Position numbers and translations under genes: made by a program. 64,000 bases of DNA from contig NZ_FOUS01000024.1 in NCBI RefSeq assembly GCF_900114915.1, forward strand, positions 1 to 64,000. Reading direction: 5' to 3'. The notes below the pieces were generated by a model. It did not search any database and was not told the origin of the DNA. It saw only the letters and a program-made list of their open reading frames with translations. Origin of the DNA: Bradyrhizobium sp. Rc3b. Its GTDB lineage: Bacteria; Pseudomonadota; Alphaproteobacteria; Rhizobiales; Xanthobacteraceae. Positions 7,198 to 14,741 of this stretch are shown piece after piece. Each line of letters starts with the position of its first letter. The stretch's first letter is position 1.

Positions 7198-8364
7198 ATG
7201 AGTCCAGCAGCATCCTCTCATGCTCTCAAACACCCGCCGGTCAAGGCGCCCTCCGAGCCGGCGGGTGTGGACTCTGACTTTCCAGAGCTTGGCGTCGCCA
7301 TCGACCGCGCACGCAGGCGGGGGCGGGGCGCACAGTCGAATGCCAGCGGCCGCTATGAGGCCGAGGCGCGCGTCGCCTTCGACGACGGCTGGCAGAGCCT
7401 GGAAGAGCTGCCGCCGTTCAAGACCAGTGTGGGGGTCGACACCTCGCGCAAGGTGATCACCCGCAACGATTCCCCCGATATCGGCTTCGACCGCTCGATC
7501 AATCCCTATCGCGGCTGCGAGCATGGCTGCGTCTACTGCTTCGCGCGGCCGACCCATGCCTATCTCGGCCTGTCGCCCGGGCTCGACTTCGAGTCAAAGC
7601 TGTTCGTCAAGCCCGAGGCGCCGGCGCTGCTGGAGAAAGAGCTCGCCGCGACCGGCTATGAGCCCCGGATGATCGCGATCGGCACCAACACCGATCCCTA
7701 TCAGCCGATCGAGCGCGAGCGCAAAATCATGCGCGGCATCCTCGAGGTTCTCGAGGGTGCCGGCCATCCCGTCGGCATCGTCACCAAGTCGGCGCTGGTG
7801 GTGCGCGACATCGATATCCTCGCGCGGATGGCCAAGCGCAACCTCGCCAAGGTCGCGATCTCCGTCACCTCGCTCGATCCGAAGCTCGCGCGCACCATGG
7901 AGCCGCGCGCCTCGACGCCGCCGAAGCGGCTGGAGGCGCTGAAGCAGCTCTCGGACGCCGGCATTCCCACCACGGTGATGGTTGCGCCTGTAATCCCCGC
8001 GCTGAACGATTCCGAGATCGAGCGCATCCTCGATGCTGCCGCCCATGCCGGCGTCAAGGAAGCCTCCTATGTGCTGCTGCGGCTGCCGCTGGAGGTGCGC
8101 GATCTCTTCCGCGAATGGCTAATGGCGAACTATCCCGACCGCTATCGCCACGTTTTCACGCTGATCCGCGACATGCGCGGCGGCCGCGACTACGATGCGA
8201 AATGGGGCGAACGGATGAAGGGCACCGGACCAATGGCCTGGACCATCGGCCGCCGCTTCGAGATCGCCTGCGACAGGCTCGGCCTCAACAAACGGCGCTC
8301 CAAGCTGACGACCGATCACTTCGCGCGGCCGAAGCGGAACGGCGATCAGCTCAGCCTGTTCTGA
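7198..8364 (+). CDS. PA0069-family radical SAM protein
   Basis: A 388-residue protein with the radical SAM cluster motif RGCEHGCVYCFARP (Cys107, Cys111, Cys114) that binds the 4Fe-4S cluster used to cleave S-adenosylmethionine. It belongs to the group related to spore photoproduct lyase (COG1533-like), in which most members have no known substrate. The frame is open to a TTG at 7177, but the ATG at 7198 follows a promoter-like sequence closely. The last five residues are QLSLF, the consensus of bacterial sliding-clamp binding peptides. A VOC protein follows 24 bp downstream and RNase HII after that, suggesting one transcript. Confidence 0.93.
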   Translation: MSPAASSHALKHPPVKAPSEPAGVDSDFPELGVAIDRARRRGRGAQSNASGRYEAEARVAFDDGWQSLEELPPFKTSVGVDTSRKVITRNDSPDIGFDRSINPYRGCEHGCVYCFARPTHAYLGLSPGLDFESKLFVKPEAPALLEKELAATGYEPRMIAIGTNTDPYQPIERERKIMRGILEVLEGAGHPVGIVTKSALVVRDIDILARMAKRNLAKVAISVTSLDPKLARTMEPRASTPPKRLEALKQLSDAGIPTTVMVAPVIPALNDSEIERILDAAAHAGVKEASYVLLRLPLEVRDLFREWLMANYPDRYRHVFTLIRDMRGGRDYDAKWGERMKGTGPMAWTIGRRFEIACDRLGLNKRRSKLTTDHFARPKRNGDQLSLF

Positions 8365-8388
8365 TCGGGGAAGTGGAAGAGGCGTCGC

Positions 8389-8844
8389 ATGGTCAAGGAA
8401 CTTCACCCGCCGGTGCCGCGGCTCACTGTCATCACGCTTGGCGTCAGCGATATCCGTGCCAGCATCGCTTTTTACGACGCGCTCGGTTTTGCGCGCCGGC
8501 TAAAGGCGACCGGCGAGGCCGTCGCTTTCTACGATACCGGTGGCCCGGTGCTCGCGCTGTATCCCTGGGATCAGCTCTCGGCCGACGCGACGTTGCCGGA
8601 CCAGCCGAGGCCATCGACCTTCCGCGGCATCACGATCGCCTGGAACTGTCGGACCCGAGAGGAGGTCGATGCGGTGCTGGCCTTTGCTCTCGGCAAGGGG
8701 GCAAAGCTGCTGAAGGCCGCGCACGAGACCGATTATGGCGGCTATTCCGGTTATTTTGCCGATCCCGACGGCCATCCCTGGGAGGTCGTGGTCGCGCCCG
8801 GCATCGAGGTCGGCGAGGACCGGCGGGTGCATCTGGCGGAATAG
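8389..8844 (+). CDS. VOC family protein (glyoxalase/bleomycin-resistance fold)
   Basis: A 151-residue protein with two beta-alpha-beta-beta-beta modules typical of the vicinal oxygen chelate superfamily. It opens with LTVITLGVSDIRASIAFYDALGF and closes with GYFADPDGHPWEVV. The final Glu and central His are plausible metal ligands, but the set is not enough to name a reaction. It follows the radical SAM gene by 24 bp and precedes rnhB by 73 bp on the same strand. Substrate unknown. Confidence 0.88.
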   Translation: MVKELHPPVPRLTVITLGVSDIRASIAFYDALGFARRLKATGEAVAFYDTGGPVLALYPWDQLSADATLPDQPRPSTFRGITIAWNCRTREEVDAVLAFALGKGAKLLKAAHETDYGGYSGYFADPDGHPWEVVVAPGIEVGEDRRVHLAE

Positions 8845-8917
8845 GGCGGCCTGAATAACGGGAATTGCGCGGGGTTCCCGGTTGCGCCGGCCGGGCCGCT
8901 TGCGCACGATCCCCGCC

Positions 8918-9787
8918 ATGATTCGGGACAAGTCCGCCAAGACATCCGCCACGACACCGGCCAAAGACGCGCCAAAGAAGGACGCAGCGAAGAAGGCAGC
9001 GCCCGCCAAGGCCGGCAAAGCGCCTGCGACCAAAACAACGACCGTTCCCGCAGGCAAGAAAGGCATCATCGCGGTCGCACCGCCGAGCTTCCGGCGCGAG
9101 CGCGCGCTGATCAAGCGCGGCGTCTGGCCGGTCGCCGGCTGCGACGAAGCCGGCCGCGGGCCGCTCGCCGGCCCCGTGGTAGCCGCGGCCGTGATTCTCG
9201 ACCCCGACCGGATTCCGCGCGGCATTGATGATTCCAAGCGCCTGACCGCCGAGGAACGCGAAAAACTGTTCGACAAGATCTGCGCCACCGCCCAGGTCTC
9301 GGTCGCCGTCGCCTCGCCCTCGCGAATCGACCGCGACAACATATTGCGCGCCTCATTGTGGGCGCTGAAGCGCGCCGTGGTGGCACTGCCGGAGGCGCCG
9401 AGGCACGTCTTCGTCGACGGCCGCGACCGGCTCGACACTCCTTGCGATTGCGAAGCCGTGATCGGCGGCGATGGCATCGTGCTGTCGATCGCGGCGGCCT
9501 CCATCATCGCCAAGGTGACGCGCGACCGCCTGATGTGCGCGCTGGCGCAGGACTGCCCAGGCTACGGCTTCGAGCAGCACAAGGGCTACGCCGTCCCCGA
9601 GCACCTCGACGCGCTCGACCGTCTCGGCCCCTCGGTCCATCACCGCCGCTTCTTCGCCCCGGTTGCGGCGGCGCGTGCCAAGCACATGCCGTGGACCGTC
9701 GAGCCGGTGCAGGATCTGTTTACGGTGACCGAGGTCGAGGTGCCGGTGGAAGCCAGCGTCGAGATCGACGCGTCGGCGGGTCTCTAA
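8918..9787 (+). CDS. rnhB: Ribonuclease HII with an Ala/Lys-rich N-terminal tail
   Basis: It cuts the RNA strand of RNA-DNA hybrids and starts removal of ribonucleotides misinserted in DNA. Starting at ATG 8918 the protein is 289 residues. Residues 5-50 are a basic tail rich in Ala, Lys and Pro; the catalytic core follows, with CDEAGRGPLAG (Asp76, Glu77), VFVDGRD (Asp167), SIIAKVTRD (Asp203) and YGFEQHKGY. The core is complete. A TTG at 8882 in the same frame is a less likely start. The tail is absent from most family members (about 200 residues). A C-terminal extension after LGPSVHHRRFF contains VQDLF. Confidence 0.95.
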   Translation: MIRDKSAKTSATTPAKDAPKKDAAKKAAPAKAGKAPATKTTTVPAGKKGIIAVAPPSFRRERALIKRGVWPVAGCDEAGRGPLAGPVVAAAVILDPDRIPRGIDDSKRLTAEEREKLFDKICATAQVSVAVASPSRIDRDNILRASLWALKRAVVALPEAPRHVFVDGRDRLDTPCDCEAVIGGDGIVLSIAAASIIAKVTRDRLMCALAQDCPGYGFEQHKGYAVPEHLDALDRLGPSVHHRRFFAPVAAARAKHMPWTVEPVQDLFTVTEVEVPVEASVEIDASAGL

Positions 9788-9810
9788 CGGCTCTCTCCGC
9801 TGCCCTCTTC

Positions 9811-9981
9811 GCCTCTCCCGCCTGCGGGGAGAGGCCGCTTCCATCCGAGATGGGATGCGGGTGAGGGGCAGCCTCCGCGAGTCCATCTGTCACAGTGATT
9901 ACCGACGCAGCCCCCTCACCCTGACCCTCCCAGCGCGAGCGAAGCTCGTCGCGCCCCGTAAGAACGGGGAGAGGGAGCACA
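9811..9981. repeat. Palindromic intergenic repeat, type B, copy 2
   Basis: CTCTCCCGCCTGCGGGGAGAG begins the element in spirit (a shorter hairpin within it) and GGGGAGAGGGAGCACACC closes it, with GGGTGAGGGGC and CCCCCTCACCCTGACCC as inner complementary parts. It occupies the gap between rnhB and the glycosyltransferase gene. No reading frame in it looks coding. Confidence 0.65.
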
Positions 9982-10074
9982 CCGTCGTTGCCACGACGCG
10001 TGACGCCCCTTATCAAAGTGTTTGTGAGCGAATAGGGCCGGCTGGACGGGTTGGCTGCATCTTTCGGACGTTGC

Positions 10075-11583
10075 ATGCGGTTTACCTCCCTGGTCATCGA
10101 GCTCATTCGCGCCCGGCCGCGGCTGATCGTCTGGATCGCCGTGCTGCTGCAGGCCGCGATGTGGCTGTTCGTGGCGCTGGTGTTCTACCGCAGCCCGCCC
10201 GGCAGCCTCGCGACGCTCCTGGCTTTCGGACGTGAATACCAGGTCGGCACCGATCTCGGTCCGCCCTTGCCGGTCTGGCTCGCCGACATCGCCTATCGCG
10301 CCGCCGGCGGCCACATGTTCGGCGTCTATGTGCTGGCCGAGCTCTGCGAGATCGCGACGTTCATTGCGCTCTATCACCTCTCCCGCGCCGTGGTCGGCTC
10401 GCAGCAGGCGGTGCTCGCGGTGCTCTTGACCATGACGGTGCTCGCCTTCTCCTCGTCGGCGCTCGACTTCGGCCCGCTTGTCCTGGCCCGGCCGCTCTGG
10501 GCGCTGCTGCTGCTGCACTCCTGGCAGATCATCGGCCAGCGCCGCGGCAATGCCTGGTTCGCCTGGTCGATCGAGGCCGGTCTCCTGCTGCTGACGACGC
10601 CCGCGGCGATCTTCCTGTTGCTGCTGCTCGTCGTCTTCGCGGTCTCGACCGCTGGCGGCCGCCGGACGCTGCGCGCGCTCGATCCGCTGTTCGCGCTTGT
10701 TGTCGTCGCGGTGCTGGCGCTGCCCTATGCGGTCTGGCTGATGCGTGCCGAGACTCTCGTGATGCCGGCCCTGCCGCAAGTTGCGGAACTGAATGCCCGC
10801 GCCCTGCATGCGGCCTGGCTGTTCGGCGGCCTCGTGCTCGGGGCCGCTGCGATCCCGGCGCTGACCTTCCTCAACGCCGGCCTGTTCGCCGGCAAGGGCG
10901 AGGAGCCGCCGATCATCTTTAGGCCGCCGGTCGAGCCGCTGGGGCGCAACTTCGTCTATTTCTTCGCGCTGGCGCCTGCGCTGGGCGCGGTGCTGATCTC
11001 CGGCCTGCTCGGGCTCGAGTCCGTCGTCGGCGGCGCCGGCGTCGTGCTGGTTGTGTCCGGGCTTGCCGTGGTGGTCGCAGCCGGCGATCTCATCGCGATG
11101 CGCCGTGCGCGGATGCTGCGGACGGTCTGGGCCGCCGCCGTCGTGGCGCCGGCCGTCGGCGTCGTGCTCGCCGTCCTGCTGCTGCCCTGGACCGGCACGA
11201 ACGAGATCGCGACCTCGATGCCGGCGCGCGCGATCTCGGACTTCTTCGACGAGAGCTTTGCCCGCCGCACCAACCATCGCCTGCGTGCGGTGGCCGGCGA
11301 GACCCAGCTTGCGAGCCTGATCACGCTGCATTCCGGCCGGCCGCATCTCTTCATCGACGCCGACCCTGCGCGCACGCCGTGGCTCAATCAGGCCAAATTC
11401 AGCGAGACCGGCGGCGTCGTGGTCTGGCGTGCCTCCGATACCGCCGGCACGCCACCGCCGGACATCCTCAAGCGCTTTCCCGGCATCGTCCCGGAGGTGC
11501 CGCGCGCCTTCGAATGGCTGGTGACCGGTCGTCAGCAGCTCCTGCGCGTCGGCTGGGCCATCGTGCGGCCGAAGGGGACGTGA
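10075..11583 (+). CDS. Polytopic glycosyltransferase, family 39/ArnT-like
   Basis: A 502-residue integral membrane protein with about ten hydrophobic helices in residues 1-360 and a soluble C-terminal part. The first periplasmic loop has YQVGTDLGPPLPVWLADIAYR, which corresponds to the acidic loop of GT-C enzymes that use polyprenyl-phosphate sugars. It probably transfers a sugar to lipid or protein on the outer side of the inner membrane, but donor and acceptor are unknown. The frame is open to a TTG at 10051; the ATG at 10075 begins directly before the first basic-then-hydrophobic segment and is preferred. Confidence 0.85.
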   Translation: MRFTSLVIELIRARPRLIVWIAVLLQAAMWLFVALVFYRSPPGSLATLLAFGREYQVGTDLGPPLPVWLADIAYRAAGGHMFGVYVLAELCEIATFIALYHLSRAVVGSQQAVLAVLLTMTVLAFSSSALDFGPLVLARPLWALLLLHSWQIIGQRRGNAWFAWSIEAGLLLLTTPAAIFLLLLLVVFAVSTAGGRRTLRALDPLFALVVVAVLALPYAVWLMRAETLVMPALPQVAELNARALHAAWLFGGLVLGAAAIPALTFLNAGLFAGKGEEPPIIFRPPVEPLGRNFVYFFALAPALGAVLISGLLGLESVVGGAGVVLVVSGLAVVVAAGDLIAMRRARMLRTVWAAAVVAPAVGVVLAVLLLPWTGTNEIATSMPARAISDFFDESFARRTNHRLRAVAGETQLASLITLHSGRPHLFIDADPARTPWLNQAKFSETGGVVVWRASDTAGTPPPDILKRFPGIVPEVPRAFEWLVTGRQQLLRVGWAIVRPKGT

Positions 11584-11611
11584 GCCGCGCGCGTTGTTAC
11601 GGACGCTGAAA

Positions 11612-11689
11612 TCGTAGGGTGGGCAAAGGCGCAACGCGCCGTGCCCACGATAAAGGTGGTGGGCACGCTTCGTTTTGCCCATCCTACGA
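11612..11689. repeat. Palindromic intergenic repeat, type A, copy 2
   Basis: TCGTAGGGTGGGCAAAG at the left and GCCCATCCTACGA at the right are near-complementary, with two inner GTGCCCAC/GTGGGCAC segments that also pair. It lies between the convergent glycosyltransferase and UDG stops. One base in the right arm departs from the copy at 3281. Confidence 0.8.
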
Positions 11690-11728
11690 GAGCTGCGTGC
11701 CGCACCGCGTCCGGGACACGAGAGCTCA

Positions 11729-12535
11729 CTAGCCCGCCAGCACCTTGGCGATCGCGCGCAGATCCTGCCAGGCCAGCCGCTTGTAGGACGGCGAGCGGAG
11801 CAGATAGGCCGGATGGAACGTCGGCAGCGCGCGGATGGTGCGCCCGCCGGCGTCGTAGTCGAACCAGCGCCCGCGGGTGCGCATGATGCCTTCGCGCGTT
11901 CCGAGCAGCGTCTGCGTCGAGGGATTGCCAAGCGTCACCAGCACGTCGGGATTCACGAGCTCGATCTGGCGCTGGATGAAGGGCAGGCAGATCTGCGTCT
12001 CCTGCGGCGTCGGCGTGCGGTTGCCGGGCGGCCGCCACGGAATCACGTTGGCGATGTAGGCCGTGCTGCGGTTGAGCCCGATCGCGCCGATCATGAGATC
12101 GAGCAGCTTGCCGCTGCGCCCGACGAAGGGCAGCCCCTCGATGTCCTCGTCGCGGCCCGGCGCCTCGCCGACGAACATGATACGCGCCTGCGGATTGCCG
12201 TCGGCAAATACCAGCCGCGTCGCAGTGTGTTTCAGCGCGCAGCCCTCGAAGCTCTGCATCAGCTCGCGCAGCGCTTCCAGCGTCGGCGCAGTGCGCGCGG
12301 CCTCGCGTGCGGAGGCAATTGCGATGTCCGGCGCCGGTGTGGCCTCGCCGCGCATGGCCGCGGGGGCGGCGACAGGACGAGGTGCCTCGACCGGAGGCGC
12401 CACGCGCGGGGCCGGCGGCGGCGCATCCAATTCCGCCAGGCGGTCGATCGGTTCCTCCGCGAGCGCGCAATCGACACCGGCCTCCAGATAGAAGGCGAGA
12501 AGCTCGCGGACGGTGGGTGCGGGTTCGGGTATCAT
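11729..12535 (-). CDS. Uracil-DNA glycosylase of the family 4/5-like group lacking the Fe-S cysteines
   Basis: A 268-residue protein. Residues 1-85 form a Pro/Ala-rich N-terminal extension. The UDG domain follows, with motif A FVGEAPGRDEDIEGLPFVG (residues 121-139) and motif B in FHPAYLLRSP, which together hold uracil and the catalytic water. Family 4 enzymes bind a 4Fe-4S cluster with four Cys; this protein has only Cys23, Cys99 and Cys183, so a four-Cys cluster cannot form. I recall, without being able to check, that a cluster-free UDG class has been described in Bradyrhizobium, and this may be its ortholog. Acts in base excision repair. Confidence 0.9.
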   Translation of the reverse strand: MIPEPAPTVRELLAFYLEAGVDCALAEEPIDRLAELDAPPPAPRVAPPVEAPRPVAAPAAMRGEATPAPDIAIASAREAARTAPTLEALRELMQSFEGCALKHTATRLVFADGNPQARIMFVGEAPGRDEDIEGLPFVGRSGKLLDLMIGAIGLNRSTAYIANVIPWRPPGNRTPTPQETQICLPFIQRQIELVNPDVLVTLGNPSTQTLLGTREGIMRTRGRWFDYDAGGRTIRALPTFHPAYLLRSPSYKRLAWQDLRAIAKVLAG

Positions 12536-12559
12536 GGGAAAGTCTGACTATTATAGCAT

Positions 12560-12609
12560 AGCGTTTTCGAGCGAAGTGGCCACCCGGTTCGCGTGAAGAA
12601 AACGCGTCA
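12560..12609. repeat. Short palindromic intergenic repeat (AGCGTTTTC...GAAAACGC type)
   Basis: AGCGTTTTCGAGCGAAGTGG and the distal GCGTGAAGAAAACGCGTC contain complementary GCGTTTTC and GAAAACGC ends. This sequence type is common in Bradyrhizobium and Rhodopseudomonas spacers. It sits in the leader or promoter region of the leftward UDG gene. Confidence 0.7.
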
Positions 12610-12659
12610 AAAAAGATGGGACCTCGCCGGTTCTGGCCTACCAGAACCGGGGAGGTCCC
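12609..12659 (-). terminator. Strong hairpin with a U-tract on the minus strand
   Basis: GGGACCTC (12618-12625) pairs with GAGGTCCC (12652-12659), and CCGGTTCTGG (12627-12636) pairs with CCAGAACCGG (12641-12650), leaving one mismatch and a 4-base loop. Read leftward, the hairpin is followed by six U. This is the shape of an intrinsic terminator facing the UDG gene, although no annotated minus-strand gene lies immediately to the right. It could end a small RNA, attenuate UDG, or insulate UDG from antisense transcription of ETF-QO. Read rightward the U-run is absent, so it should not terminate there. Confidence 0.7.
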
Positions 12660-12750
12660 GTTTAGGGCGCCTTGCACCCCCCCTTGCACCCCGGCGAAAC
12701 GCATTTCCGAGGTTGTCCTACCCGGAAAAATCGGAAACAAGAGGGCGCAA

Positions 12751-12777
12751 ATGACCAAGGACCGTCTCAAGGGCTGA
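12751..12777 (+). CDS. Possible upstream mini-ORF before ETF-QO (8 codons)
   Basis: ATG at 12751 is preceded by a good GAGGG six bases upstream and reads MTKDRLKG before TGA at 12775. The ETF-QO start at 12784 is in the same frame, 6 bp beyond this stop. It may couple or tune ETF-QO translation by re-initiation, or be a remnant of an earlier start. Conservation in related genomes would be needed to trust it. Confidence 0.3.
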   Translation: MTKDRLKG

Positions 12778-12783
12778 GATCAG

Positions 12784-14445
12784 ATGAGCACCGAAGAACT
12801 TCCCCCGCGCGAATCCATGGAATTCGACGTCGTCATCGTCGGCGCCGGCCCCTCGGGCCTGTCGGCCGCGATCCGGCTGAAGCAGCTCAAGGCCGATCTC
12901 AACGTCGTCGTGGTGGAGAAGGGCTCCGAGGTCGGCGCGCACATTCTCTCCGGCGCCGTGATCGACCCCGCAGGGCTCGACAAGCTGATCCCGGACTGGC
13001 GCGATGATGCCGACTGCCCGCTGAAAACGCAGGTGAAGGACGACCGCTTCTACTGGATGACGGGCGGCGGCGCGATCAAGCTGCCGAACTTCATGATGCC
13101 GCCGCTGATGGACAATCATCACTGCTACATCGGCTCGCTCGGCAATGTCTGCCGCTGGCTGGCGCGCAAGGCTGAAGCGCTTGGCGTCGAGATCTATCCG
13201 GGCTTTGCTGCGGCCGAGGTGCTCTATGACGACGCCGGCAACGTCAAGGGCATTGCCACCGGCGACATGGGTATCGGCCGGGACGGCAAGCCGAAGGACT
13301 CCTTCACCCGTGGCATGGAGTTGCTCGGCAAGTACACGCTGTTCGCCGAAGGCGCCCGCGGCAGCCTGACCAAGCAGCTCATCGCCAAGTTCGCGCTCGA
13401 TTCCAAGAGCGAGCCGGCGAAGTTCGGCATCGGCCTCAAGGAAGTCTGGCAGATCGATCCCGCCAAGCACCAGAAGGGCATGATCCAGCATTCCTTCGGC
13501 TGGCCGCTCGACCTGAAGACCGGCGGCGGCTCGTTCCTCTATCATTACGACGACAACCTCGTCGCCGTCGGCTTCGTCGTGCATCTCAACTACGACGATC
13601 CGTACCTGTCGCCGTTCGACGAATTCCAGCGCTTCAAGACCCATCCTTCGATCCGCGGCACCTTTGAAGGCGGCAAGCGTCTCGCCTATGGCGCGCGCGC
13701 CATTACCGAGGGCGGTTACCAGTCGGTGCCGAAACTCAGCTTCCCCGGCGGCGCGCTGATTGGCTGCGCGGCCGGCTTCGTCAACGTGCCGCGCATCAAG
13801 GGCGTGCACAATGCGATGGGCACCGGCATGCTCGCGGCTGAACATGTCGCGGCGGCGCTGGCCGCCGATCGCGCCAATGACGAGCTCGTCGAATACGAAA
13901 ACGCCTGGCGCTCGTCGTCGGTCGGCAAGGATCTGTTCCTGGTCCGCAACGTCAAGCCGCTGTGGTCGAAGTTCGGCACCGTGCTCGGCGTCGCGCTGGG
14001 CGGCTTCGACATGTGGTGCAACACGCTGTTCGGCGCTTCGCTGTTCGGCACCCAGGCGCACGCCAAGCCCGATCGCGCCACGCTCGATCCGGCCAAGAGC
14101 CACGCGCCCAAGAACTACCCGAAGCCGGACGGCAAGATCTCGTTCGACAAGCTGTCCTCGGTGTTCCTGTCCAACACCAACCATGAGGAGGACCAGCCGG
14201 TCCATCTCAAGGTCACCGACATGAACCTGCAGAAGACTTCCGAGCACGACGTGTTCGCCGGTCCCTCGAATCGCTATTGCCCGGCCGGCGTCTATGAATG
14301 GGTCGAGGAAGGCACGAGCCCGCGCTTCCAGATCAACGCCCAGAACTGCGTCCACTGCAAAACCTGCGACGTGAAGGACCCCAACGGTAACATCACCTGG
14401 GTTCCCCCCGAGGGCGGCGGCGGTCCGAACTATGAGGCGATGTAA
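12784..14445 (+). CDS. Electron transfer flavoprotein-ubiquinone oxidoreductase
   Basis: A 553-residue inner-membrane flavoprotein that passes electrons from ETF to ubiquinone, linking beta-oxidation and amino acid dehydrogenases to respiration. The FAD-binding Rossmann motif DVVIVGAGPSGLSAAIRL is near residue 14. The C-terminal ferredoxin-like domain has CPAG...NCVHCKTC, with Cys499, Cys522, Cys525 and Cys528 for the 4Fe-4S cluster. All key elements are intact and the length is normal. Upstream lie the 12609-12659 hairpin and a mini-ORF. A 296-bp spacer to the next gene holds nothing recognisable. Confidence 0.97.
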   Translation: MSTEELPPRESMEFDVVIVGAGPSGLSAAIRLKQLKADLNVVVVEKGSEVGAHILSGAVIDPAGLDKLIPDWRDDADCPLKTQVKDDRFYWMTGGGAIKLPNFMMPPLMDNHHCYIGSLGNVCRWLARKAEALGVEIYPGFAAAEVLYDDAGNVKGIATGDMGIGRDGKPKDSFTRGMELLGKYTLFAEGARGSLTKQLIAKFALDSKSEPAKFGIGLKEVWQIDPAKHQKGMIQHSFGWPLDLKTGGGSFLYHYDDNLVAVGFVVHLNYDDPYLSPFDEFQRFKTHPSIRGTFEGGKRLAYGARAITEGGYQSVPKLSFPGGALIGCAAGFVNVPRIKGVHNAMGTGMLAAEHVAAALAADRANDELVEYENAWRSSSVGKDLFLVRNVKPLWSKFGTVLGVALGGFDMWCNTLFGASLFGTQAHAKPDRATLDPAKSHAPKNYPKPDGKISFDKLSSVFLSNTNHEEDQPVHLKVTDMNLQKTSEHDVFAGPSNRYCPAGVYEWVEEGTSPRFQINAQNCVHCKTCDVKDPNGNITWVPPEGGGGPNYEAM

Positions 14446-14741
14446 GAGCCGGCCGAGCACAAGGACCTGATCACGAGGGTGATCCGGCGCACGTTCGCGT
14501 GAGGACACCGCTGCGGCCACCGGTCGCGGCCACGATAAGGCCATACTGGCAGCGTCTTGGGACCGCTCTTGGCCGATTTAAGGCGTGCGGAAGGGATCGC
14601 CCGGCCCGAATCCTTGCGGCGAAGCGCCAAAAGCGGCATTGTCCGCCGGACGGTTCCGGGTCCCGATGCCACCGGCCGCGTTCGCATGCGATACGGCCCT
14701 CTGCTGCAAACCCAGGCACTACCAACTCAAGGCGAGCCCTG

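Noticed and set aside
9916..11931. 671-codon leftward frame across the glycosyltransferase gene
   Set aside because: It crosses a palindromic repeat and two genes and has antisense-like composition; no domain is seen.
12718..14544. 608-codon leftward frame opposite ETF-QO
   Set aside because: The plus strand has a complete ETF-QO with FAD and 4Fe-4S motifs; the reverse frame is a shadow.
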